Shown here one piece after another: positions 36,381-45,277 of a stretch of 64,000 nt of DNA. Below the pieces are notes generated by a model that saw nothing but the letters and a program-made list of their open reading frames with translations, was not told the DNA's origin and ran no database searches. Where the stretch lies: contig NZ_LMBX01000002.1 of NCBI RefSeq assembly GCF_001439605.1, forward strand, positions 1-64,000. The letters are read 5' to 3'. The translations under genes and the position numbers were made by a program. Each line of letters starts with the position of its first letter. Positions within the stretch are counted from its first letter, which is position 1. The stretch comes from Cytobacillus praedii (GTDB taxonomy: Bacteria > Bacillota > Bacilli > Bacillales > Cytobacillaceae).

Positions 36381-37832
36381 CTATTGTTGTTTAATATATC
36401 CAATTTCTTCAACGATTTGCTGTCCTTCAGGACCTGTCATCCACTCAAGAAAGGGAGTGATCACTGGATTTGGATTATCCTTCAAGGTAATAGCATACAA
36501 GGAAGCAGTGAACGGATATTTTCCACTTGATATATTTTCAGGACTAGGCTCTATGCCATCGATGGCTAGCAGTTTAATATCAGGATTGGGATTCATTCCA
36601 GTTGCAAAGAAGCGAAAGGAAAATCCAATGGCATTATTATAATTACGATAATCGGCTACCTCTTCCATTATTCCACCCATACCTGCCGGAACTTCTTCTT
36701 TTAACGGGTTCATTATAGCTGTATCCCCCATAATTTTTTCCAAGAGCGTTTGGCTCCCAGAATTTTTAGGGCGCTGAAAAGCGATTATTCTTTCATTTTT
36801 CCCTTTAAGTTCCGACCAATTCTTAATCTTCCCAGAATAAATCCCTTGAATCTCAGTAACACTTACATTATCTATTTTATTATCAGGGTTTACAAAGAAC
36901 ACAAACGCTTCTTTTCCAATCGGTGTCATCACAAGTTCTTTTCCTGCCCTTTCCGCCATTTTCAGCTGCTCCTCAGATGGTTCCGCGCCAAAGTATATAT
37001 CTACATCTTTTGAAAGCAGGCGTTCGTATGCATAGATCGTATTTGTAAAGGTGACTTTTTCACCGCTTACATTACTTTTGCTGATATTTTCATAGGTTGC
37101 ATTTGCAAATGCGGAATAAACTGGAAACGCAGCTTCTGCACCATCTAAAACGGGCATATCCTTTTGAATCTTTATCGTAAATGAAGAAGGTGAATCAAGT
37201 TTAGGCAGTTTATTATCTGGGTTTGTTACTTCATAAGGTGTTAAATCTGTACTTGAATATCCCCCACCATAGTCAAAGCCATATGATGGCAATACCGTTT
37301 GACTCCGCTGCCATTGAATGACTGCACCCGTTCCAAAACCTATGAATAAGACGGCTGCAATTACGAGCAATTGCTTCCCCCTGAACACTGGACGTTCTCT
37401 CCTTAAACCAATAGCCAAAAGGGCTCCCAATAAAAATGACAGTTCGTATGCTACGGGTGCCCATATAAATAAACTCCCTACCCCCATTAATGAGGCCATT
37501 AGATAGATTGGTGCAAAGGCAATATGGGAGACCGCAAAAATAAACCATGCATCTGCACCATAAAACCCACTGCTGATCAACATAAAGATCGCCCATAAAA
37601 GAGCCGTATAAGCAGCTGGGATAAAAAATAAAGAGATCCTAGTTCCCAGCTGATTCCTAAATTTCTGCTTACTTACTGCAATATAACCAATTACACTCCC
37701 CCCAATAATAAGCGGTAACATGGAGGCAAGCATCACCTCATCCAAGCCTGCACTCATTAAAATAAAGGTCAAAAACGATAATCCAAAAGGAATGAAACCA
37801 AAATAAATAAGCAAACTCCAAGCATTTTTCAT
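36381..37832 (-). CDS. Membrane-fused PstS-like phosphate-binding protein
   Basis: The 483-residue protein has an unusual layout. Residues about 1-175 form five to six hydrophobic segments. A single-domain PstS-like binding fold (about 215-480) then follows, with EIQGIYSGKIKNWSELKG, RPKNSGSQTLLEKIMG and a C-terminal EEIGYIKQ typical of phosphate-binding proteins. It has no lipobox and would be anchored by its own helices. No pstCAB genes or PhoU are next to it, so it may be a sensor or scavenger rather than a transporter part. Phosphate is inferred from the family. Confidence 0.75.
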   Translation of the reverse strand: MKNAWSLLIYFGFIPFGLSFLTFILMSAGLDEVMLASMLPLIIGGSVIGYIAVSKQKFRNQLGTRISLFFIPAAYTALLWAIFMLISSGFYGADAWFIFAVSHIAFAPIYLMASLMGVGSLFIWAPVAYELSFLLGALLAIGLRRERPVFRGKQLLVIAAVLFIGFGTGAVIQWQRSQTVLPSYGFDYGGGYSSTDLTPYEVTNPDNKLPKLDSPSSFTIKIQKDMPVLDGAEAAFPVYSAFANATYENISKSNVSGEKVTFTNTIYAYERLLSKDVDIYFGAEPSEEQLKMAERAGKELVMTPIGKEAFVFFVNPDNKIDNVSVTEIQGIYSGKIKNWSELKGKNERIIAFQRPKNSGSQTLLEKIMGDTAIMNPLKEEVPAGMGGIMEEVADYRNYNNAIGFSFRFFATGMNPNPDIKLLAIDGIEPSPENISSGKYPFTASLYAITLKDNPNPVITPFLEWMTGPEGQQIVEEIGYIKQQ

Positions 37833-37930
37833 GAAACAAGCACTTCCTCCACTGAAAATAATTTAGTGTAATTTTACACCAAAAGAAAACTAATTACAAC
37901 TCGAATAAGAAACAACGGGGGTGCCAAGGC

Positions 37931-37964
37931 AAAAAAAAATGCCACAGATGATCTGTGGCATTTT
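37931..37964 (-). terminator. Terminator of ddh
   Basis: A 10 bp stem (ATGCCACAGA, loop TGA, TCTGTGGCAT) with nine Ts on the minus strand lies directly after the ddh stop. Confidence 0.88.
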
Positions 37965-37970
37965 CTTAAT

Positions 37971-38957
37971 TTATAGTAAGTGTTTTCTTAATTCCTCTGC
38001 TGATTTTGGCGATAGATAAACAGGAGGCACTTCAAACACAGATTTTGCTCCAGCCTGACCTTCTTGATTTAAACGATAGGCCGCACGGGCATAAGCAACG
38101 AGCACACTTGATGTAAACTCAGGATTGCTGTCAAGGTTTAATGAGAACTCGATTATTTGCTTATTTCTATCTCCTGATTGCCCTCCGCGAATAACAAATC
38201 CGCCATGCGGAAGCGCAGAATGCTTTTCTTTTAGTTCCTCTTCAGAAATAAAATTCACTTCTGTCTCATAGTCTGCAAAGTAGTTTGGCATTGTTTTAAT
38301 CTTTTTTTCAATATCTGCTTGATCATATCCTTCTTTTGTCACTACATAGCAAACACGAAGATGCTTTTCAGCTGTGGATAACTCAGGATTCATTCCGCTT
38401 CTTACCTTTTCAACCGCTTCTTTAATTGGAACCGTATATTGCACTGCTCCTTTTACGCCTTCGATTCTGCGAATGGCATCCGAGTGACCTTGGCTCACTC
38501 CATCTCCCCAAAAAGTATATGTTTCGCCAACTGGCAGAATGGCTTCAGCCATTAAACGATTAATCGAGAATAGACCTGGGTCCCAGCCGACAGAAATAAT
38601 ACTTGTCTTGCCGTTATCCTTCGCTGTTTTATTAACTGAATCGAAATATTCAGGAATTTTCGCATGCGTATCAAAACTATCAACAGTATTGAACATTTGT
38701 GCAAATTGAGGTCCCTGCTCTGGCAGATCTGTGGCTGAACCTCCGCATAAAATCATTACATCGATTTCGTCCTTATACGCTTCTGCATGGGAAATAGGCA
38801 ACACTTTCAAATTAGGATTATTAACAGAGATACTTTCTGGTGCTCTTCTAGTAAATATCCCCTCTACTACCATGTCGCTGCTTTGTTCAATTGCCGAGAC
38901 CACGCCTCTTCCAAGGTTTCCGTAGCCAACGATTCCTATTTTTATTTGTTTGTTCAT
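37971..38957 (-). CDS. ddh: meso-Diaminopimelate D-dehydrogenase
   Basis: The 328-residue NADPH enzyme converts L-tetrahydrodipicolinate to meso-DAP in one step, giving peptidoglycan cross-linker and lysine precursor. It has the GIVGYGNLGRG cofactor loop at residues 8-18 and the diagnostic SVGWDPGLFSINRLM, TFWGDGVSQGHSDAIRR and LPHGGFVIRGG segments that contact DAP. B. subtilis lacks it and uses the acetylase branch, so its presence is a lineage marker. It is monocistronic with its own terminator. Confidence 0.93.
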   Translation of the reverse strand: MNKQIKIGIVGYGNLGRGVVSAIEQSSDMVVEGIFTRRAPESISVNNPNLKVLPISHAEAYKDEIDVMILCGGSATDLPEQGPQFAQMFNTVDSFDTHAKIPEYFDSVNKTAKDNGKTSIISVGWDPGLFSINRLMAEAILPVGETYTFWGDGVSQGHSDAIRRIEGVKGAVQYTVPIKEAVEKVRSGMNPELSTAEKHLRVCYVVTKEGYDQADIEKKIKTMPNYFADYETEVNFISEEELKEKHSALPHGGFVIRGGQSGDRNKQIIEFSLNLDSNPEFTSSVLVAYARAAYRLNQEGQAGAKSVFEVPPVYLSPKSAEELRKHLL

Positions 38958-39098
38958 CGTTTTCCCCCCGTATCTCGATTCATTCTAGGATACTAGTTTC
39001 CTATTTTTCTATGTTACCCTTTTTTAACACGTTACTCAATAAAAGAAATTCAAAATTATCAGCAAAATTTTACTATATTACAATCATTTAATTACAAA

Positions 39099-39151
39099 TA
39101 AAGTGCCCGCCTAATGCCCATACATTTTTGTATAGCCAAGGCAGACACTTT
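39099..39151 (-). terminator. Probable terminator of the yjiH-like gene
   Basis: An interrupted stem (AAAGTG..GCCT with AGGC..CACTTT) starts 4 bp after the stop codon on the minus strand. The T-run is short. Confidence 0.5.
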
Positions 39152-39154
39152 AAA

Positions 39155-40495
39155 TTACAGCATCAAGAAAGCAATTGGTGTAACGATTATAAGTGTAAGG
39201 ATGACACGCTGAACCCAAATGACAACGAGCTGTGGAATTGTAAGCGGTATTTCTGTCGACACGATGCATGGGACAACGGCAGAAAAGAAAATAATACTAG
39301 AAACAGAAACAACTGCGATAACGAACTTTACTACTAATGCGGATTCTGTTACAAGCATAGCAGGCAGGAACATTTCTGCTATTCCAAGGGAACTTGCCTT
39401 CGCAACAAGCATCGGATCTGGCAGCTGAAGTGCCCATGTAAATGGATAGAAGATATAGCCAATCCAATCAAAGATCGGGGTAAACTCTGCAAGCACCAGC
39501 CCTAATAGTCCAATCGATAGAATAGATGGAAGAATAGCCATAGCCATCAGCAGACCATCTTTAATATTAAGCCAGATATTATCTGTTAATTTTGGAGCAT
39601 CAGCAACCGTCTCTTTCGCTTCTTTCCATGCAGCAGCAAATAAATTTCCTTTCACCTTCACTTCCGGCTGTGGGTTTGAACCTTCGTAGTATTCATCTTT
39701 TATTTTGGACAAGGGCCAGATTCTAACGGTTACAGCAGTAACAAGAAAAGTCACAATGAGTGTAATCCAAAAATAAGTATTCCAAATGTCCATTAATCCG
39801 AGGGTTTTCGCTACGACAACCATAAATGTAGCTGAAACGGTAGAAAAGCCAGTGGCTATAATAGCCGCTTCTTTCGCAGTGTATTTTCCTTCTTTATAAA
39901 TGCGATTTGTAATAAGCAACCCCAAGGAATAGCTGCCTACAAACGAAGCAACTGCGTCAATAGCTGAACGCCCTGGAGTTTTCCATACAGGTCTCATAAT
40001 CGGTCTCATTAATATCCCAATATATTCAAGCAATCCATATCCGACTAGCAATGCGAGAAAAATAGCACCGATTGGAACGAGTAAGCCCACAGGAATGACT
40101 AGCTTATTAAATAAAAACGGCCCCATATCTGGGTCAAACAGCCATGCTGGCCCGATATTAAACACTAACATAATCCCAACAATCAGCCCAATTGCTTTAA
40201 ATATTGAAAAAACAACATCGACAGATGAATTTTTCCATTTTCCCGATAAAAATGGGTAAACAGCTCCTGCTGCTATTACAAGCAATGCATAATATGGCAT
40301 AGCTGACGAAGCATTTGCCTGAATATAGGAGACGATATGATCTAGCAAAATAGAATTTTTCCCGCTAATTGTAACAGGTACAAAAAACATAAATGCACCG
40401 ATAAAACTGTATACAAAAAATTTCCACATTCCCTTAGAATGCTGGGTACTAACCTTTGCTTCTGACTGAATCCCAGACTTATTTGCCATTCCCAT
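39155..40495 (-). CDS. YjiH-family membrane protein (nucleoside-recognition/Gate domain)
   Basis: The 446-residue polytopic membrane protein has about ten hydrophobic segments. It contains two Gate-domain regions, the first around residues 130-250 (RSAIDAVASFVGSYSLGLLITNRIYKEG) and the second in the C-terminal 150 residues (LGIAEMFLPAMLVTESALVVKF). It is related to SpoIIIAG-like and nucleoside-transporter Gate domains. The substrate is unknown. ATG 40495 follows GGGGAGG. Confidence 0.85.
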   Translation of the reverse strand: MGMANKSGIQSEAKVSTQHSKGMWKFFVYSFIGAFMFFVPVTISGKNSILLDHIVSYIQANASSAMPYYALLVIAAGAVYPFLSGKWKNSSVDVVFSIFKAIGLIVGIMLVFNIGPAWLFDPDMGPFLFNKLVIPVGLLVPIGAIFLALLVGYGLLEYIGILMRPIMRPVWKTPGRSAIDAVASFVGSYSLGLLITNRIYKEGKYTAKEAAIIATGFSTVSATFMVVVAKTLGLMDIWNTYFWITLIVTFLVTAVTVRIWPLSKIKDEYYEGSNPQPEVKVKGNLFAAAWKEAKETVADAPKLTDNIWLNIKDGLLMAMAILPSILSIGLLGLVLAEFTPIFDWIGYIFYPFTWALQLPDPMLVAKASSLGIAEMFLPAMLVTESALVVKFVIAVVSVSSIIFFSAVVPCIVSTEIPLTIPQLVVIWVQRVILTLIIVTPIAFLML

Positions 40496-40803
40496 TTCAT
40501 TTTTCCTCCCCTTTTTCTTAACGTGAATATTATCTTTATTTTCATTTTATATAAAAAATTCAGAATTTAAATTATATAATATTGATATTCTTATAATTAT
40601 CAATCATATAATTTTCTTTCATCATGAAAAATTATAAATGGTTTCAGCAAAAAGCACTTAAAAATATACCTCCTTCACCTAATTCTGACATAAACATAAG
40701 ACTATCGCTTTATTTTAATCTTTTAAATCGAATTCCTGATCAAAACCATGTATAATAGGTAACTGCAAGATAATAGATTCAAGTAAGGAAGTGTCATAAA
40801 CGA
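40496..40803. other. AT-rich divergent promoter region with imperfect dyad
   Basis: The 308 bp between the yjiH-like gene and the small plus-strand operon hold no gene. An AT-rich dyad, ATTGATA (40581-40587) with TATCAAT (40598-40604), extends outward imperfectly and could be an operator for the yjiH-like gene; no known consensus fits well. Confidence 0.4.
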
Positions 40804-41187
40804 ATGGGTTGGATGTTAGGTATTTTATTTGGAGCAGCTATTGTTCTGCTTATATTATCGTTTGTACAAACAAAGCAGTCTGCTGCGAAAATAGAGCAGC
40901 ATATAGATCAGGTTTCGTTTTCCTTAATGGATGAAGTAAATCAGCTGCAGCAGCAAATTCGCAATGTTGAGTTCGATACGGAAATTATCGTGCATGAAAC
41001 AAAGATTTTCGCAGATTCACCGGAGCATCGGACTTTATTGAAAGAAATGCTTGATCTGCACAAACGCGGTTATTCATTTGAAAGCATTGCAACAGAGAAA
41101 CAGCTAGCGAAAGAAGAGGTAGAGAACTTCCTTTCTCCTTATATAAAAACAAAGGACGAAAGGAGTACTGATATAAATGAAGGCTGA
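40804..41187 (+). CDS. Membrane-anchored coiled-coil protein with HTH-like tail
   Basis: The 127-residue protein has one N-terminal membrane helix (about 1-22), a coiled-coil segment (about 25-65) and a C-terminal segment LHKRGYSFESIATEKQLAKEEVENFL that reads like a helix-turn-helix. This layout resembles small Firmicute proteins of the DUF2802/DUF6115 kind. It overlaps the next gene by 11 bp. Function is unknown. Confidence 0.7.
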   Translation: MGWMLGILFGAAIVLLILSFVQTKQSAAKIEQHIDQVSFSLMDEVNQLQQQIRNVEFDTEIIVHETKIFADSPEHRTLLKEMLDLHKRGYSFESIATEKQLAKEEVENFLSPYIKTKDERSTDINEG

Positions 41188-41641
41188 GAAAATGCGCAGC
41201 TTTGCAGCAGGTTTAATGATCGCAGCAGGTTTGTGTGGGGCTGTCTATTACTTAGGCTCAGATGAAACAGCAACAACAGCAACAACAAATAAGACCGTTA
41301 CTGCAAAAATGTCAGAAGATGAAATGAAAAGTTCTTTAGCATCAAAAGGCTTTGTCGTTCACACTGAAGAAGAATGGAACAAGCAGCTTGCTGCCGCTAA
41401 AGAAGGCGAAAAGAAACCAAATGAAGAAAAGGTCGTTTACCGGACAGTGCTGACAGTGACTTTAGGTATGACAAGTATCGATGTTGGCAAGGCGCTTGAA
41501 AAAGCTCATATCATTAAAAGCGCTAAGGAGTTTTTTAATGAAGTTGAGAAGCGTGGGGTATCAACCAAGTTACGTCCTGGTTCCTATGACCTAGAAAGTG
41601 GAATGACGGAAGATCAAATCATAAAAACGATATTCAAATAA
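41177..41641 (+). CDS. MltG/YceG-like protein lacking the catalytic domain
   Basis: The 154-residue protein has an N-terminal membrane helix (about 8-26), a Thr/Lys-rich linker and a C-terminal 65-residue segment, VTLGMTSIDVGKALEKAHII then LRPGSYDLESGMTEDQII. That segment matches the N-terminal LysM-like subdomain of endolytic transglycosylase MltG. The catalytic YceG domain is missing. It is translationally coupled to the upstream gene, so the two may form a small envelope complex. Confidence 0.75.
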   Translation: MKAEKMRSFAAGLMIAAGLCGAVYYLGSDETATTATTNKTVTAKMSEDEMKSSLASKGFVVHTEEEWNKQLAAAKEGEKKPNEEKVVYRTVLTVTLGMTSIDVGKALEKAHIIKSAKEFFNEVEKRGVSTKLRPGSYDLESGMTEDQIIKTIFK

Positions 41642-41672
41642 AAATGCAGCTGAAATTCAGCTGCATTTTTTT
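41641..41672 (+). terminator. Terminator after the MltG-like gene
   Basis: A palindromic stem (ATGCAGCTGA, AAT, TCAGCTGCAT) followed by eight Ts overlaps the end of the stop codon. Confidence 0.9.
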
Positions 41673-41758
41673 TATGAATCTGCATCCTATTACTTGGCTA
41701 GAATTAAGCGATTGGGAAAAATTAATACATATACTGCACTTGAAAAGGAGGTTCCTTA

Positions 41759-42127
41759 GTGGAATTATCTTGGATGGCTTTTGTAATGATTGTCTTAGCC
41801 AGTTATCGATTAACACATTTAATTGTTTTTGATAAGATTGCTGAGCCTTTGAGAAATCGTTTTTTAAAGAAAATAGAAACGGAATCACACGAAATTAAAA
41901 AGGTACCTAAATCAATGATTGGATACTTGTTAACTTGTTACTGGTGTACGGGAGTTTGGTCTGCCATTCTTCTCGGCCTGATGTACATCTTGTTCCCTTC
42001 CATTGCTAAATACTTTATTTTTATTCTTTCCATTGCTGGGGGCCAAGCCATCTTAGAGACATTTGTTGGTGTGAATATAAAGAAAACTGAAATGTATAAT
42101 GAAAAAGTGAAACAGAGCAAGAAATAG
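41759..42127 (+). CDS. DUF1360 membrane protein
   Basis: The 122-residue protein has an N-terminal helix (MAFVMIVLASYRLTHLIVFD), the cysteine motif TCYWCTGVWSA at about residues 59-69 and two further hydrophobic segments. This is the DUF1360 pattern found in many Bacillus sporulation-associated proteins. It starts at GTG 41759 behind AAGGAGG. The role of the paired cysteines is unknown. Confidence 0.85.
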   Translation: MELSWMAFVMIVLASYRLTHLIVFDKIAEPLRNRFLKKIETESHEIKKVPKSMIGYLLTCYWCTGVWSAILLGLMYILFPSIAKYFIFILSIAGGQAILETFVGVNIKKTEMYNEKVKQSKK

Positions 42128-42267
42128 GAATGACATCTATTTCCATTTTAACCTATACAAATGACAGAATATTCATTATAATTATTCAAATGCTGGAAAT
42201 TAGGAAAGAAAAAAGTATAGCTACATAAAATGATGAAGGAAAGAAGGGCTGGTGACTAGACGAAAAC

Positions 42268-43500
42268 ATGCTGAAAGGAAATATTCATTGGACAAAAAAC
42301 GGGAATACATGGCTAATGGCTGGGATCATTTTCATCGCTTTCACCTTAAGACCCGCAATAACTGCTGTTGGTCCTTTAGTAGGCTCTATTCGTGCCGATA
42401 CTGGCATATCAAACGGGTTAGCTGGTTTACTTACCACTCTCCCGCTGCTTGCCTTTGCTATCATGTCACCTTTTACCCCTAAGTTTGCCGAGAGAATTGG
42501 CAGCGAATGGTGTGTGCTAATTGGCTTAGTTACTTTAGGTACCGGCATTGTCATGCGCTCCATCGACATGCTCATTTTTTTATTTACCGGAACTGTATTA
42601 ATCGGTCTAGGCATTGCTATATGCAATGTGCTTTTACCAGGTATTGTTAAACGAAGCTTTCCTCAAAAGGTGGGATTATTAACAGGAATCTATACACTCG
42701 CAATGGGATTATGGGCAGGAATGGCTCCAGGGCTCAGTACACCGCTTGCTGAAGGCATGCATTTAGGCTGGCAAGTATCTCTGGGGGTTTGGAGCATTCT
42801 CGTGTTCATTGCTGTTATAATTTGGCTTCCACAATTAAAGAGGAAAAGGTTTTCAGCAACTCTCCCCCCTTTAGAATCAACAAACACATCCATTTGGCTC
42901 TCACCTATCGCCTGGCAGGTCACCTTTTTCATGGGTTTTCAATCAATGATTTATTTCAGCTTCACAGCTTGGCTGCCGGAAATCCTTCATAGTGAAGGCA
43001 TGAGCATCTCTGCATCCGGCTGGATGGTCACACTTCTACAATTCTCTGGTTTACCTGCAAACTTTATTATTCCGGTTCTTGCAGACCGTCTTCCGAATCA
43101 AAAAAGCATTGCTCTTGGAATTGGCGCCTTTTGTTTCATTGGCCTTGCAGGTCTTCTTTCAAGCGGGAATACGATCATTTCGATCACTAGCATCATTTTT
43201 ATTGGGATTGCCCTAGGCGCCGCCATTAGCCATTCCTTAACCCTTATTGGTCTTCGTGCAGCAAATGCCAAACAAGCTGCTGACCTATCCGGCATGGCCC
43301 AAAGCATTGGGTATTTGTTTGCTGCCCTTGGTCCATTTATCATCGGCTATCTATTCGACTTATTTCATTCATGGACCATTCCTTTAATCTTATTAGGGGC
43401 AGTATCCTTATTAATGACCATTGCCGGTTTTGGCGCCGGTCGAAATCAATACGTTCTTCAGCAAAATAGAAAAGAAACCTCAACAACAACAATTGCTTAG
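42268..43500 (+). CDS. MFS transporter, CynX/NimT family
   Basis: The 410-residue major-facilitator protein has twelve hydrophobic segments and the family N-terminus FIAFTLRPAITAVGPLVGSIRADTG, typical of CynX/YycB-type carriers (cyanate, nitroimidazole resistance). The substrate is unknown. ATG 42268 has no close ribosome site; an AGAAGGG lies about 20 bp upstream, next to a GTG in another frame that soon closes. Translation initiation here is therefore odd. Confidence 0.88.
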   Translation: MLKGNIHWTKNGNTWLMAGIIFIAFTLRPAITAVGPLVGSIRADTGISNGLAGLLTTLPLLAFAIMSPFTPKFAERIGSEWCVLIGLVTLGTGIVMRSIDMLIFLFTGTVLIGLGIAICNVLLPGIVKRSFPQKVGLLTGIYTLAMGLWAGMAPGLSTPLAEGMHLGWQVSLGVWSILVFIAVIIWLPQLKRKRFSATLPPLESTNTSIWLSPIAWQVTFFMGFQSMIYFSFTAWLPEILHSEGMSISASGWMVTLLQFSGLPANFIIPVLADRLPNQKSIALGIGAFCFIGLAGLLSSGNTIISITSIIFIGIALGAAISHSLTLIGLRAANAKQAADLSGMAQSIGYLFAALGPFIIGYLFDLFHSWTIPLILLGAVSLLMTIAGFGAGRNQYVLQQNRKETSTTTIA

Positions 43501-43516
43501 TCGAGGCTTCTTTTTT
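43474..43516 (+). terminator. Terminator of the CynX-like gene
   Basis: A stem (GAAACCTC with GAGGCTTC, one mismatch) is followed by six Ts. The left arm lies in the last codons of the gene. Confidence 0.65.
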
Positions 43517-43529
43517 ATAGAATCGATGT

Positions 43530-43694
43530 AGTTAGACAATTGGCGAGCACAAGCGTCCGAGCGCCTATCAAACTTCAAGCCCCATCCCTGCAATACGTCA
43601 GCATTGGTTTGCTCGCGATCACTTTGTTTCCTTTATCAAAAGGATGAGCCCTTCTGTATTTATATAGCAATGATCTAGGCGCTTTCGCTTTTCT
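43530..43694 (-). repeat. Interspersed repeat, minus orientation
   Basis: Read on the minus strand, the segment contains GCGAAAGCGCC at its start, ATAAAGGAAACAAAG, GCGAGCAAACCAATGCTGAC and GGCTTGAAGTTTGATAGGCG. It follows the same order as the two copies at 59066-59370, with substitutions throughout. It abuts the hemY stop codon and has no reading frame of its own. Confidence 0.75.
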
Positions 43695-45079
43695 TATAGA
43701 AATTCTATAATTGTTTTTGCCGTCTTTTCTCCATTTTCAATACAGTCAGGAATGCCCACTCCATAATATGAACAGCCTGCAAGGATGATTCCCGGATAAG
43801 AACTTTCCAATTTCTGCTCCAGATTTTCAACACATTGACGATGGGTTATCAAATAGTTAGGCATTTGCTCAGACCAATTCGTTACTTGACTAGAAACAGG
43901 CTTAGCATTAATCCCTAGGCTCTTTCTAATATCCGATAGTGCAACTTGCAGCAGTTCCTCTTCATTCAGGTCCTTTAATGAATCAAAGGCAGGGTGAACA
44001 CTTTTATAAAATAGTCTTACTAATAAATGACCATTTTCTGAAGTATGCCCCCACTTCCTGCTTGTCCAAGTACACGCATTGCACTTGAGATCATTATCGT
44101 CTGCTGCGATAAATCCCGTTCCGTCCTCTGGAAGAACCTCATCAGGCACATCAAAGCCAACGTACACACTTATAAGCGAGCTATTCTCTAAAGCAGCAAA
44201 TTCATTTTTAATATCTAGGTCATCCATTAAGCTTTCAGCAGCTGAATGCGGAATTGCCAGTACAATCTGGTCAGCTTCAATGATCTCTTGATTCGTAAAG
44301 GTTACTTGATAACAATTGTTGACCTTTTCAATTTTACGCGCTTCCATACCCTTGAAAATTTCAGCCTGTTCAAGTTTTTCTTCAAAAGCATCAATGAGAG
44401 CACCTAATCCATTTCTGAACGAAATAAACTTTTGTCCTCCCCCGCTTTGGAATTTCTTTTTATTTGCTTCAAAGCCTTTAATAATACTTCCGTATTCTTC
44501 CTTATAATCAAACACATACGGGAGGGTAGAAGCAATCGTTAAATCGCTGAGTTTCCCGGAATAAACGCCGGAAAGCACTGGAGCAATCTGTTTTTGAACA
44601 ATTTCCTTTCCAAGGAAAAACTCGAGAAATTCACCTATGGAGTCATTCTTCGTGAATGTTTCATTCTTTGTATAAAAATCCTTTAAGGCTTCCACTTTTC
44701 CTTCTGCAGAAATAAGCGTGCTTTTGGCTAAGGATTCAACGCTGGCAGGAATCCCAAAAACAGCATCCGCTGGAATAGGCTTTATTTCCCCATCCGTGTA
44801 GATGAACGAACGGCCGGAAGCATTATAGACAATTTCACTTTCCAATCCAAGTTCTTCGATGAATGACATCATATTCGCTTTGCGGGTTACAATCGAGTCT
44901 GCTCCCGCTTCCATAAGAAAACCGTGTTCCTTAACTGTACGTATTTTTCCGCCAAGGTCACTTGAGGCTTCTGTAAGAATCAGTCTTACATCTGATTGGT
45001 TTGCTTTCTTCCACTTATGTAACTCATATATCGCGGATAAACCAGTTACACCTCCGCCAATGACTAAGACTGTTTTCAT
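43694..45079 (-). CDS. hemY: HemY/CgoX, coproporphyrinogen III oxidase (FAD)
   Basis: The 461-residue flavoprotein has the FAD dinucleotide loop VIGGGVTGLSAIYEL at the N-terminus, a GxxLGGKIRT segment and the C-terminal GVGIPDCIENGEKTA motif of protoporphyrinogen-oxidase-like enzymes. In Gram-positive bacteria it oxidises coproporphyrinogen III to coproporphyrin III in heme synthesis. ATG 45079 follows GAGGTG. No hemE or hemH lies beside it, so it may be a second copy or a split locus. Confidence 0.93.
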   Translation of the reverse strand: MKTVLVIGGGVTGLSAIYELHKWKKANQSDVRLILTEASSDLGGKIRTVKEHGFLMEAGADSIVTRKANMMSFIEELGLESEIVYNASGRSFIYTDGEIKPIPADAVFGIPASVESLAKSTLISAEGKVEALKDFYTKNETFTKNDSIGEFLEFFLGKEIVQKQIAPVLSGVYSGKLSDLTIASTLPYVFDYKEEYGSIIKGFEANKKKFQSGGGQKFISFRNGLGALIDAFEEKLEQAEIFKGMEARKIEKVNNCYQVTFTNQEIIEADQIVLAIPHSAAESLMDDLDIKNEFAALENSSLISVYVGFDVPDEVLPEDGTGFIAADDNDLKCNACTWTSRKWGHTSENGHLLVRLFYKSVHPAFDSLKDLNEEELLQVALSDIRKSLGINAKPVSSQVTNWSEQMPNYLITHRQCVENLEQKLESSYPGIILAGCSYYGVGIPDCIENGEKTAKTIIEFL

Positions 45080-45244
45080 TTATGCACACCTCTATTTATA
45101 TACTGAGTTCAACGGCTTCATTATACCATAAGATATTGGATGCACCTCGTGGACATTTTTTGACGTTTTTCCTTCTATATACCTCTCGAAAAGCTGTATT
45201 GTTTGTCCAGCTTCATGCATACAGTTGTAAAAAGGAGGGAGTAC

Positions 45245-45277
45245 ATGAATACTGCACATTATCAACGATTCATTTGA
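45245..45277 (+). other. Ten-codon mini-ORF overlapping the DoxX start
   Basis: AAAGGAGGGAGTAC precedes ATG 45245, an excellent ribosome site. The frame ends after ten codons at TGA 45275-45277. The TGA overlaps the TTG at 45274 that opens the DoxX frame (TTGA). Either translational coupling or a frameshift in the DoxX start is implied. Confidence 0.55.

Noticed and set aside
42252-42482. Overlapping 76-codon frame at the CynX-like start
   Set aside because: It overlaps the transporter in another frame, is Cys/His/Arg-rich without family resemblance and is probably a shadow frame.
45082-45273. N-terminal extension of the small DoxX gene
   Set aside because: The frame is open, but the sequence is not protein-like and overlaps the hemY ribosome-site region; the DoxX fold begins at about 45274.
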